This document shows positions 47,080-58,199 of a stretch of DNA of 64,000 bases, in pieces. This stretch comes from Athripsodes cinereus (taxonomy: Eukaryota; Arthropoda; Insecta; Trichoptera; Leptoceridae): positions 12,403,290-12,467,289 of the forward strand of contig OX388316.1 in the NCBI GenBank assembly GCA_947579605.1, read 5' to 3'. Under the pieces are notes generated by a model, which made no database searches, was not told the origin of the DNA, and saw only the letters and a program-made list of their open reading frames with translations. Both the position numbers and the translations under genes were made by a program. The stretch's first letter is position 1, and every line of letters begins with the position of its first letter.

Positions 47080-48660
47080 TCACTTAAAATATTAGGCACT
47101 CTTTATTCAGAATTGAGAACAATAAAATGAAAAAAATTTGAAATCTCTGGGATTATTACATAATAGTAGAGAAGTCAGAAATCGAAAGTAAATGGAATAT
47201 TCAAAGAACACTGAGAGTACCTAGATTATATCATATAAAAAGGATGAATAAGGATTCCAGTTGTTAAGAAGGTACCCAGTAGTAGGTAGAGACGCATTTC
47301 CTAACAATTCATAAATAAATCAACCTTTCATAAAACGATGAGTTCCTCATAATTGTGATTATAAAAAAAGTAGTCAATGAAATCTCAATCAAGACATTGC
47401 TATAAACGGTTAACAGCTGCAAACAACTTCTATATAAATATAATAAACATGTAGGTACCTAATAATAGGTAAGTATAAATTCTCCTAGGAAGTTAGTGAT
47501 CCTTCAGTTATTTTATCCAATACACTTATAACTATTTGAGCCCGCTCATAAATATATATGTCAATATGTTCTTACTTTTAACTTTTGTTCGACTCAGATT
47601 GATATTTTAAGTTATGTACATATTTCAGCTTGACTGGGATATATGGGTAAGCAGTGGACTAGCTGCACTAATTTCTCAATGCCCTACATTTTTGGAAACA
47701 CTTATATTTTCTATTATAGGTACAGGAGAGATGATGATTCTTGCCGCTTACTGGGTCATGTCTTAAAATTATAGAATCACTGTAAACCAAAAACTGTTTT
47801 TTCATCTACGAGATTTGAGATGGCTTGGGAGTCCCTCTTTTACCTACAGTACACAATGACCATCAACAATTTCACATCAATTTTGTATGCCTTTTAAGCA
47901 TGTGGGTATATATGTATATTTTTTTACTAGGCAAATAATAAGAAAGTAGGTAGGTTCTATCTACTAGACAGAGATTGGTTAGGGATGATACAATTTCTAT
48001 GGAAATTGCTTATTTATTATCCTATCTACAAAGTTCTTAGTGGGTTTGATGAAAAATTCCCGAGAGATGCAGAGTTTTAAGCTAAGTTTATAACTATACA
48101 TAATAATTGTGATACATATTACAAGACAGGATTTCTGAGGACATCCAGTTGATTCTAGGCTGACATATTATTATTTTTATTAATAATCGAGTCTCCTTTC
48201 ATAACCAATTACATATAATATTATTATTATTATGTAGCTGGGTAGTTTTGATATGCCTTGGATTACTTTTTCTTTTACTTTTAATAACTTGACATCTGCT
48301 GTCGTCATATGTACTTAGTTAATATTATTATTGTCTTATTGTAGAACCTGTTATTGAAACAATACGTACCTACATATGTCACACATGTGTATCATTGATG
48401 TTGCTAATATGTAGTAACTACAAGAATGTATTGTGAATGACATAGAGTGAATAATTTATATTTGCTGTTAACTGCAAAAAAAAGGTTTGATTCGGAAATC
48501 TCACTTTTTTTTATTTACGAAAATTCGTCTCACAATAATAAGACACTAGAACAACACCCACACATAAAACTGTCAGTGTTGTATCATAGGTAAAATTTCC
48601 GAAGCTTTATGTTGGCCAAAGAACATTTTGCAGAAAATATGGGCTGTGAATTCGTGTCCT
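47080..48660. other. AT-rich noncoding DNA
   Basis: No gene. About 47625-47700 has a weak resemblance to repeat X (GGTAAGCAGTGGACTAGCTG). Confidence 0.4.
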
Positions 48661-48669
48661 GTCTGTTAA

Positions 48670-48764
48670 ACATCATCACATTTTTTCCTGTGTATATTGC
48701 TTTATTTTATTTGTTATATGAATGATGATGTGCAAGAAGAATAAAATAAATAAATAAATAAACA
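48670..48764 (+). repeat. 3' end of a non-LTR element, family D
   Basis: ATCATCACATTTTTTCC through TGATGATGTGCAAGAAGAAT and an (AAAT)n tail; matches 25391-25474. Confidence 0.65.
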
Positions 48765-49351
48765 CCAAAATAGGTGACGTATTTTACTGCTTCATGCGTT
48801 ACATAAGATCCATCAATCTACATTATTTTTGAAAATTAATATTTCATGTTATGTTAAATTTGTTAAAGAATTTCATACTTATTGGTACTTTTGTAAAACA
48901 ATTCAAACCTTCTATTTCATGTTAACTATCTTTTATCTTAAAAAGTATAAAGCGATTGTAAAATAGCTACTATGAATTGGTGAATTCTGTATGACAAAAT
49001 ATGACGGCGTTGTTTATGTTTTAAATTATATAATATCATAGCGTATAAATAATAAAATTAATACATTGGTATATTAATAATATAACATAATATTAACAAT
49101 GATAATAATAAGACTATTCAACTTGACAACATAATTGACTGATAATCATTCACTGTAGGTATGATATTATTCAATATTAGTGAACACAGCCACACGAGAT
49201 AGTATGAGGTACGAATGATGATGGGATAATGGAACATTCGCGGCAGCCAGCATTTTACCTAAATATAGTGAGCTTATTGTACATAATTTGTAATGCTGTG
49301 GAAATTGGATCAATTCAAGTATATTACAATATAAGTTTATCAGTCAACTTT

Positions 49352-49656
49352 CCGGAATAGAATTGGTCTCCCTTTCCTTTCTGTAAGTGAGTGTCTTATA
49401 TAAACCAGCAAGTAGTCGTAAAATGTGATCGTACTTGAATGTGTAACTTTTATGTAATTGTTTGTAATCAATGTACAGAAAAGAATAAATTTATAAATAA
49501 AACGTTTATTTGACGTCTTCAATTTAGCATTAAGGTTTCCCATCCGTTATGAATGTCTTTTTTAGTAGAAGATGAAAACCTACATGGTAACAACACGCAA
49601 TTGATTCACAGGCAACCCCATTTGTGAAAGATACCGTGATGGTTGGTATAGATTGA
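49352..49656 (+). repeat. Dispersed repeat X, interrupted copy
   Basis: The 5' block GGAATAGAATTGGTCTCCCT is separated from the rest (GTCTTCAATTTAGCATTAAG onward) by about 90 bases of unrelated AT-rich sequence. The 3' block reads GGCAACCCCATTTGTGAAAG and ATACCGTGATGGTTGGTATA. Confidence 0.8.
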
Positions 49657-50529
49657 AACACGATTCGCTCGAGAAATAATCAATGAAATTAAAAATATAT
49701 ATATAATGCGAATATCATAAGCAACCTCTCTGCAATATTGAAAAACAATGACCAGAAATAATATAATAATTATGACAATAACTAGAAAATTATATTTTAC
49801 ATGTTTATGTTATTAAGTATATGGAGATGGAGATACATTCTATAGAACAAAAAAACGTATAAATAAAACTATTCTTTTCTTATACAAAACTCTCATTTTT
49901 TACGAAATATAATGTAAAGTTAATGAAAGGTAATGTAACATTTTCCGAGATTTCTTCACATTTTTGTTAATATTTATTTTGTAAATAAGAATGGTACACA
50001 CAATTGGATTTTCAACGAACATGCTAAAGGCATTTGTTTTCTTCAGTGTTCTCCTTGTATGTAAAATCAACTAAGATAATATTATGTAAACAAAGCTTTT
50101 ACATTAATAAAGAGACTAATATATTTATTCATGATTCAATCAAAATATAATAACATTGAACCTAATCATCTACTTTATAATATGTATGTACCTACATACT
50201 ACATACAATCATCGTAATTATTATCTCATACATTATATAATTACGTATTAAAGCATCAAAGAGAATGCTGTCAGCTGTGAAATGTAACATATTGTCATTT
50301 GAAGGTATCATACCTGTAGTTTAGATTATATTAATAATTATTAAAGTAGTATACCCTACATCACTCCGGAAACAGTCATCGAACTGACACTACATAAACA
50401 AGCTGATATAGTAGATACCTACTAATTACAAGCAATTTTACACAAAAATATATTCACATTATTGTAATACAATATTTATGCATGAGCGATACATAAACAA
50501 TCAAAAGAATATATTCCACAAATCCCAGT

Positions 50530-50698
50530 GGCAGAAGAAGCGTCGCGAGGCCAAAGTTAAGATGGATGGACGAGGTGGAATAGGACCTGCGAGCTTTGGG
50601 AGTGACCGATTGGCGACGAGAGGTGATGGAGAGAAGGCCAAGACCCACACCGGGTTGTAGCGCCAATAATAATGATGATGATGACAATTGTAACATAC
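50530..50698 (+). pseudogene. Reverse transcriptase 3' terminus, family E
   Basis: The plus strand reads (in shifting frames) RPKLRWMDEVE, DLRALGVTDWRREVMERRPR and then GATGATGATGATGAC. RPKLRWMDEVE.DLR.LGV..WR...M.R is the classic end of insect RTE-like polymerases. The open frames in this interval are pieces of it. Confidence 0.8.
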
Positions 50699-50787
50699 TT
50701 GCATACTTATTACAAGTAAGTAGTTGTAGTCTACTGGTTACCTACCTAATTTGTGTGAGATGCCGTGATGGTATAGATAGATAGATT
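50699..50787 (+). repeat. Dispersed repeat X, 3' portion with GATA tail
   Basis: TTGCATACTTATTACAAGTA through GAGATGCCGTGATGGTATAG ATAGATAGAT. It abuts the ATG-repeat end of the preceding retrotransposon remnant. Confidence 0.8.
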
Positions 50788-51072
50788 ATTATAAACAGTG
50801 AGAGTTTATCACAAAGGTGCGATTTTTCCACCTAACCTAATGTATCTAGTTAAAAAATAAGCAAACAACATATCTAATTTTGTATAGGGATGCCTATCTG
50901 ACAAATGAAGAAAATTATTGCTTAAAGGAATTCAGCGAACGAAATCAACAAAGATATGCAGTATCTACAATACCTACGATGATTCTCGCTGGGTCATGTT
51001 TTAGAACTTCCAATTGTCCAAAAACACAGAACGTTTTTGCATCTACACTGTTTCCGACAAATTTTCGACGAC

Positions 51073-51212
51073 CTGGGGGGCTAAAAAGGTCATTTTATAT
51101 TAATCATAATAGGATCATATAAGGAATTTATTGTAAAACGATTTAACGGCAAAATTTCACCAAATATGAATTGTAGATGAATTGCTCAATGTGGCCATTT
51201 TAGACCCCCTGG
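51073..51212. mobile_element. Short MITE-like element with approximately 20-bp inverted ends
   Basis: The left end CTGGGGGGCTAAAAAGGTCA and the reverse complement of the right end CCAGGGGGTCTAAAATGGCC mirror each other. The 100-bp interior is AT-rich. No target duplication is defined. Confidence 0.5.
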
Positions 51213-51219
51213 ATATCTC

Positions 51220-52460
51220 TTTTTCACATTACAAACAAACAGACATAATTATTAAATAGTGATCTAAATTGTTACTGCTGAGATAAATACCAGTAAATTT
51301 CTAACTATATTATCATCCCACACATTGTAAATCAATAATTAATTACGTATCAAATGTAGGTATTATACATAGCATTTCATGGAAACATTGTTATTAGATA
51401 TTTCCTTCCTCTTATGGTAATATTATATAATACATACCTACTAATTCAATGAATTCATTTACATGCGTTTGTGCTAGTATTAATAGTTAGTATATAAATT
51501 CCATCATCAAAATTTAATAGCGTTAATAAAAATAACATTTAATAAGCATAAGCCTATAAATAAATTTGCTATGTTATTTTGGAACACACATGTAGTGGAC
51601 TTTTTTATGTTTTTTGAGAAATAATCATATTAAAATTAGATGAAGTATCCACGATAATTGGGAAATAGGCGAAGAAATGAAGACATGCCTAGCTAATTTG
51701 TGTCGTTTCTTTTTAATAGATATTTGTACGTTTCATATTTAATATGTCTTTATGGATGACATTTTAATATTTGTCTTATAATGCGTAGACTATAAAAAAA
51801 CAAACAAATAAATATATTTATTTTTAGGGAATTGAAATTATAAATAAAAGAGATTTAAATATTTCATTATTAGATGAGAAAATTAAAATATTTTGGGTTT
51901 AGACTTATCTTGAGTGACATTATAGACTTGTGTTTGGGTCGAAATGATGTGTTTGTATTACATACAATAATATCTTTTAGCTATTTGGTTGCGAGTTCGT
52001 TGATTTTATTTATTTCAATGACGAAGTCGAAACGGTATTGTAAGTCTTTAAATTAATATTTCACGGCTAAAATATTCTCAATCGCTGCACAAAGATTCCG
52101 AGAAAATTGATCTAAAAGATTCGTGTAAACGTTAAACAAATCGTTAGAGATTACTAAAATATCAATCACCTTCAATAACTGATCTCAAAGCTCAAAATAT
52201 CCGATTAAGTCCTCAGCAATCGTTGATGGAAAGTTCTTAGATCCAGTCATTTGAAGTCAGCCGATGTGTCGAATGATCATCAAGATTCTAACGTGCGTGA
52301 CATTAAATGTAAACACCGAATCACGAATAGATTATTCTAAATAGACAGTAAATATTTTTATTTCTCACCAATTTTTTTGAACACTAATTTGTTCTGGTTA
52401 GTTAGACTTTATGGATTAAATTTCTATTTATTTTAGTATGTTTTAGTCTATTGTAGGAGT
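51220..52460. other. AT-rich noncoding DNA
   Basis: No gene or repeat recognised. Confidence 0.5.
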
Positions 52461-52469
52461 ATTGTATTA

Positions 52470-52990
52470 TGGGGTGTTCACATTTGGCGAATATCGCCAG
52501 GCGAATTTCAAAATACATGGCTTGGCGAAAAAACAAAATTCGCCGGACATCCATTGATCGTCACACCTGTTCACACAGTCCACCGATATAGAAACGATCT
52601 GTCAGATGCGCTTTGATTTTGACACTGTTTTCAAAATGGCTGACGTCGAAGTGGAGATCGCGAAGTATTTATTTTTAGTCGAAAATGTTATAGTAGAGGT
52701 TAAAAGGCGCCTTTTAATTAAGGAAACAAACGCTACAAACCTAAAACAAAGATAACAGCTGTCACGAAGCGGGAAACATTATAAAATTTATAGGTCATAA
52801 TGTTTTTACCATAGATACGAACGCCGCGCACATCTGCGCATGTGCAAATCGTTCAATCGGCCGATAAAGTTGGAAGGTGGTCAACTCGAGACGATATCGT
52901 TTCAGACTAGCTGTCATTTTGTTCACACGGTTCAAATGGCTGGCGATATTTTGGTGCCCTGGCGATATTCGCCCAAGTGAGAACACCACA
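52470..52990 (+). mobile_element. PIF/Harbinger-type nonautonomous element with TTA target duplication
   Basis: The ends TGGGGTGTTCACATTTGGCG and (reverse complement) TGTGGTGTTCTCACTTGGGC continue into a shared CGAATATCGCCAGG. TTA flanks both sides at 52467-52469 and 52991-52993. The 521-bp interior is clearly GC-richer than its surroundings and contains a short coding-like frame. Its terminal GTTCACATTTG is shared with the element at 31580-32234, supporting one superfamily. Confidence 0.85.
52636..52755 (+). CDS. 39-residue open frame inside the Harbinger element, possibly the transposase N-terminus
   Basis: An ATG in a favourable context (CAAAATGG) opens a frame reading MADVEVEIAKYLFLVENVIV then EVKRRLLIKETNATNLKQR before TAA. 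The charged, regular pattern with KRR is unlike the accidental frames elsewhere in the window. Harbinger nuclease proteins often begin with a short acidic/basic segment of this sort, so I infer it is the surviving start of the parental element's transposase or partner protein. No catalytic domain remains. It could also be coincidence. Confidence 0.4.
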   Translation: MADVEVEIAKYLFLVENVIVEVKRRLLIKETNATNLKQR

Positions 52991-52999
52991 TTAGGACAA

Positions 53000-55900
53000 T
53001 GAACGTTATTATTACTGTCAACCGATAGTGTAGAGTTACGCAAAATTATCCTCCTTACAAACTTTTATTTCTTTTTAATAACGATGAATATACCTTTAGA
53101 CAATATCGCGTTACTCTATTCTGGGACATATTTTTGTAAACAATCATAGGTTTCTAGAAATCGATCCAGTATTCAATAAAAATGTCATTCAGCCACAATG
53201 TTGATGTAAAAAACAAGTATATTTTAGGATCGTATTGCAAATCTTTTGAATATATTTTACTCTACATTTCTATCCCATTTCCATTCATTAAAGTTTTTTC
53301 TCTGTCGAATTTATAGCGTTTTTTAGAATTCTCACAAGTGTACTAGTAACCAAACATTATATAATACCTTTTAGGAGACAAAAAAAAAAACAATTTATGC
53401 ACCTTTGCTAGGTTATTTAGTTTTACTCTTCCAAGAAACTCCTGGCAACATAATTCTATGGAAATGCTAGAAACGAAATGATTAAATAAGAATTATTTTA
53501 AGATTCAGATTACAATGTTTATGCGAGTATTAATGGAAAGGATAGATTTCATTCCTTTTAATCGCCTCGGTTTGGAAAGAAAACAACACGTGCAACAAGT
53601 TTAAAACAGTAATTTTAATTATCGACTGTCCTGTTGCGTAACCTTGTATTATCTATTTGCTAGATAATACAATGATAGTTATTCAAAAATCATACACTCT
53701 TACATTCAAGATAATACATACGAATAACACATGTCAATTTTTTTTAATAATTCTTTTCAATAAAAGCACAAAAGTCACTTATTTTTTTGTACAAAACATG
53801 GTAAGAGCGATACATTTTATAATAAAATTCTGCTTTCACGATAGTGTGTACAACAAAATTTAAACATATAATAATATACTTTTTTCTTGATAGATAGTAT
53901 ACTAGTATGTCTACTATAGAATTCACAATACCCATTGATATTTCTTCTTATAATAAAAAGAGTAAATACATAGATAGCTCACAATAATAAAGTTTCAATA
54001 AAATTTAAGCCAGTTGAATAATATTAATATTTATTCGCATTGTGCAAAAGTTACAATAATAATTATTTTTATTATATTTATAACGTAACTACCTATTGTG
54101 GTTAAGGGTGACTGTTAGTATCATTTGTATCATTATTACACAAACGCCCTGTACACACCCACTTGATGGCATTATGTGTGGAATTCTAAATGTTTTTGTT
54201 ACCTACCATGTTACCATACTCCTACCATTCTACAGTTGTAACATGTAAATAGGTTATGTTGGTGATATTTGTATGGACATCACACAAAATTCTGCGAATT
54301 TCGTGATATTATAAATTTTCGTGGTAATATTTATATAAATTTTCCATAGTTCTAAAATGAGAACATTTCGGTTAGTTGAAAGAAGTTGCGCCTTTGAGAC
54401 AAACTCGCCCTCTGTATACATTTATATTTATGAAAAATTGGTTATTATCAATGAAGAATACATAAATAAATAATACAAAAATACATAAATAATTAAAAAC
54501 GTTTGTTTTTCTATTTATTTAGTCTATTATACTAACTGAATCTAACGAAACATACCAGGTCTTCAATATGGTGATACTACCCAAAAGTCATTACCCTATT
54601 GACGGTACTAATAATTGTCTTTTTTTGGAAAGTATTGTTTTAGAAATAAATTTACAAGAAAACGTATAGAAAAAAGTGTGTTAAAAAAATAAATTGATGC
54701 TCTCATTACCTATATTTAAATGATATTTACAAGTTATACTTTGAACTGAGTTAATTAAGCACAAAAATTATATTCAATTAGATACATACTAAGATTATGT
54801 AATCTCCGGTAAAGCTATAAGAGATTTTAAATACCTATGTAATTATATAACTACTAGTTGTGTCAAACTACATTTGGTTGTATACTTTTAAATGACACGA
54901 TTTCGCAGTACTGAGTTCTCTGAATACTAATTAATATTTATTAAAATTCAGATTTATATAATAATTATGATAATTATCATTAAAAAAATGTATCATTACA
55001 TTATATGCAGTAAACTGCGGCCACGCTTTAAAAACAAGTTCAGGAAATTTGTAATTAAATATACCTTTGTACCTAGAATATTGTTATTTCGTAACAAGCG
55101 TGTTTCAGTGCGTGTTGGCTTCGTAATTACACTTAAGGTAGATGCATGATTAAAGTAGAAAGACTTTTAAAATTAAACCAAAAAATTATTAAAAGACTTT
55201 TACGCTAAGTACTAAGTAAGTCTTTGGTTAGTATATGTACATTTATTTCTAGACTTAAAATATCCTGCATATGGATTGGTTAATTGACTAAGCTAGAATC
55301 TAGCTCAAATTAACCTATCAAAAACACAAAATATCACAATGAAAAATGAAACACTTGCTCTCTGACCACATATAGACGGGGAAAAATATCCTGTTAATAA
55401 CTCTCCCTAGAGTAATTTTAGTCATCCCAGGACAATATTAATTGTTCCTTGTATTTCTAGTATCCTGATTTCAAAATTTCTACACTATACCAATAATTAA
55501 TCAAGACATTTTGATTATTTTCAATATTTTAAAAATGATTAGTACCTACATGCATAAATATAATGTATGAAATATGTATTGTAGTTATGGACTTTGTACA
55601 CTGCACCTGTGAATTGAACCTTGGACTTGTTTACAAGTTTATCAAGGAATAATGATTGAGTAGCAATACTCTATTTACTATATAGGCTAGCTTCATATGT
55701 ATGTGGAACGGGGCTCATTATAGACACGACTTTGACTTGCATAGCTAGGCTGCGTGATTGACTATTTGTGTGTGACATTGTAATCAGGAAGATTATTTAA
55801 ATATATATATTTGTATTAATATAATATCAGTGTTCGTAATTTCAAAGAACCTACAATATTGTAATATTTGGCACAGTATACAATATGCATTACGTTGTTT

Positions 55901-57550
55901 TTTTCAGTCCTTTTCCGTCCACTTTTAAACAAAGGATAAATATTATATTTCTTCATTTTGTACTCTGTTTTAAGAGAATAATTATTGCCTACATTTATAA
56001 CTGTGTTACGTCGTCGGGTGTATAGGCTAGTTTATACATACATAATATAAAATCAAATAAATTATATTTTATTAGTGTGACATGCGAACGAACGTGGGTA
56101 AACCAATATTATTACCACTATAATATATTGTGTGGGTATATATTGTGTTTTAGTTGTTGATGTCCTACATAGTCCTGAGGACATCTACAACTAACTTGCT
56201 CCCAATACTAGAATGACAACAACAATAGCTCAATAATAGCCCCAGGACCCGAAAGTACCTACGTGCAGTATACCTACGTAGGTAAATATATGGTTGATGT
56301 ATTAAGGGATGTTAGGCTAGGACTCCATTTATCTCAAGCAAATCACAAATACCAATGTTTTCGCGCCAAATATTGCTTTTGATCCAGCGGTTGAGAACAT
56401 TTCATTACCTATTTTAATATGCATCTTCATAAATAAAAATTGTTTTTTAACCCATGGTGGCTGTAAATATGAGTATTTTGATTAATTGTGGTAGAACGAT
56501 AGGTTTCTACAGAGCCCAGCATGCTCTATTGCTTGCTTACGAAAATGTGTTTCGCACAGTAGGTACAACATTCAGTTCTGCATATTATACAGTTATTTTT
56601 CACAGAAATAAGATAGAGAATATACAATTAAAAATGAGAAATGATATGTTTTGATGATGTAAATTGTATTAGTTAGGTATTTTATTTTGTATTTTAAAAA
56701 GGCAATAGCCGTTTATAGTTTAATAAATAAATTAACAATGAAAAAAATCGGTATTAGAATAAAAGACAAATTTAGATTGAAGAAATGTAAATTTCTGACA
56801 CTATATTACTAGACCCCAAAGACTATCAAGATTGGTCATAACTTTAACCCAGATTCAAAGAGATACAGTTTTTCTAACACCATGATAGTGGCTAGGCACT
56901 GAAAGTCAATATTTTTTCTTACAGATAATGTTAAAATAATATAAGTACAATTAATATCTAATGAAAATTAAAGCCTATAGACAATGTCATGAATGATTTT
57001 CTACCACTGGAAACGGCTGATCCCATGTTAAGTTGACAAGAATGAAAAATAATAATGGACTCGATGTTTATGCAACCCCCATTGTCAGAGGGGGCTTAAA
57101 ATGGCACCAAACAGACATATTATTACTATATATTATATACAGCAACATACCTACGTGCTTTCTGTTGTAGATCTTTCAATATTATATATAGTAGTCTATA
57201 GTGTACAAACCCGACATCATGGACCCATAGCGAACAATACAAAGGATAAAATCATTACAAGCCTCAATACATTTTTGCATGCGGACCGTAAAATTTAATT
57301 TACGAACAAATTCGAAATTTTCTCTATTTTGTGGGTGTACAATATACAAATAGTAGACAGAATAGCATTTTCGTTCATTCGATTAAGTAAATCAAATAAA
57401 TAATGTAAAATTGGATTTGTCAATTGAATTAGAGCCTTTACAAATAATTAGTTTGAAATGTTGTTTTTCGTTTGAAGAGAATGTTTTCACTTACAATTTT
57501 ATCGCGGTATTACAAACTTTTGGGACAGCTCTATCGGTCTATGTATAGGT
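53000..57550. other. Long AT-rich noncoding stretch
   Basis: No gene, RNA gene or defined repeat. Short frames at 53657-53863, 54967-55149, 56454-56654 and 57101-57298 have no protein-like features. Confidence 0.5.
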
Positions 57551-57560
57551 ACTCTGTCTA

Positions 57561-57816
57561 CACTGAGAAAAAATATTAACGAAATTTCACATCGAATCAT
57601 TGGTACCTACGTACTATCAGATTAGGACCAGAGATAGTACAAACGATTCACTAGTACGAATCTATAATAGTAACTTGTCGCAAACAAATTGTTGGTAAAT
57701 TTACCAACGACTTGTTTGTGAATATAATAGATTTGTACTAATGAATCGTTTGTACTGTCTCTGGTCCTAATATAATTATACGTACCAATGATTCGTTGTG
57801 AGTATTTTTATCAGTG
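57561..57816. mobile_element. Hairpin MITE, complete copy
   Basis: The whole 256 bp folds on itself. The ends are CACTGAGAAAAAATATTAAC and (reverse complement) CACTGATAAAAATACTCAC. Arms carry GAATCATTGGTAC, ATTAGGACCAGAGA and TAGTACGAATCTAT, with a centre of TTGGTAAATTTACCAA. TA occurs at both edges, compatible with a TA target. A partial copy is at 27431-27643. The ends resemble MITE ends seen in Lepidoptera (family knowledge). Confidence 0.85.
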
Positions 57817-57899
57817 TAACTATAAGCTTGTAATCAATTTACCTAAAGTAAAGAATAAATAAATATGCTAAGTCTTCGTAACATAATTATTATTTCACT

Positions 57900-58195
57900 A
57901 TCGGGATAATCAGTAAAGCAACTGAATACACTTACTGAGTGGCATATCTCATCGCTTAATTGAAGATAAATAATATTGTATGGTAGATGGTACAGTCTTG
58001 GGCTTTAAAACAGGAGGTCCGGAGTTCAAAACCCCGATCTACTCCGCTTTTCTGAAGCTAGCTTTGTTTATCTTTATAAAAGTATTTAGGATACTCTAGC
58101 TCTAGAGTTTGAAGAAAAAAAATTGAACTAATGATTTTATGTCATGTCTTCGAATATCCACCTTTTACATGAAATTCGAAAACTTGCCAATAGAT
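57900..58195 (-). repeat. Dispersed repeat X, copy split by a SINE
   Basis: Bases 57900-57975 (GGCATATCTCATCGCTTAAT TGAAGAT) and 58141-58195 (GTCATGTCTTCGAATATCCA, CTTTTACATGAAATTCGAAA) are consecutive pieces of the family, separated by the tRNA-like insert. Confidence 0.8.
57983..58130 (+). mobile_element. tRNA-derived SINE nested in repeat X
   Basis: TGGTAGATGGTACAGTCTTG, GGCTTTAAAACAGGAGGTCC and GGAGTTCAAAACCCCG line up with a tRNA from A box through variable region to a mutated B box. The 3' end is an A-rich GAAGAAAAAAAATTG. TTGAAGATAAA and TTGAAGAAAAA on the two sides could be the target duplication. Confidence 0.65.
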
Positions 58196-58199
58196 AGTA

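Noticed and set aside
57983..58050. Functional tRNA gene on the plus strand
   Set aside because: The B box is mutated (GAGTTCAAAACCCC) and there is no paired acceptor stem; it fits a SINE head.
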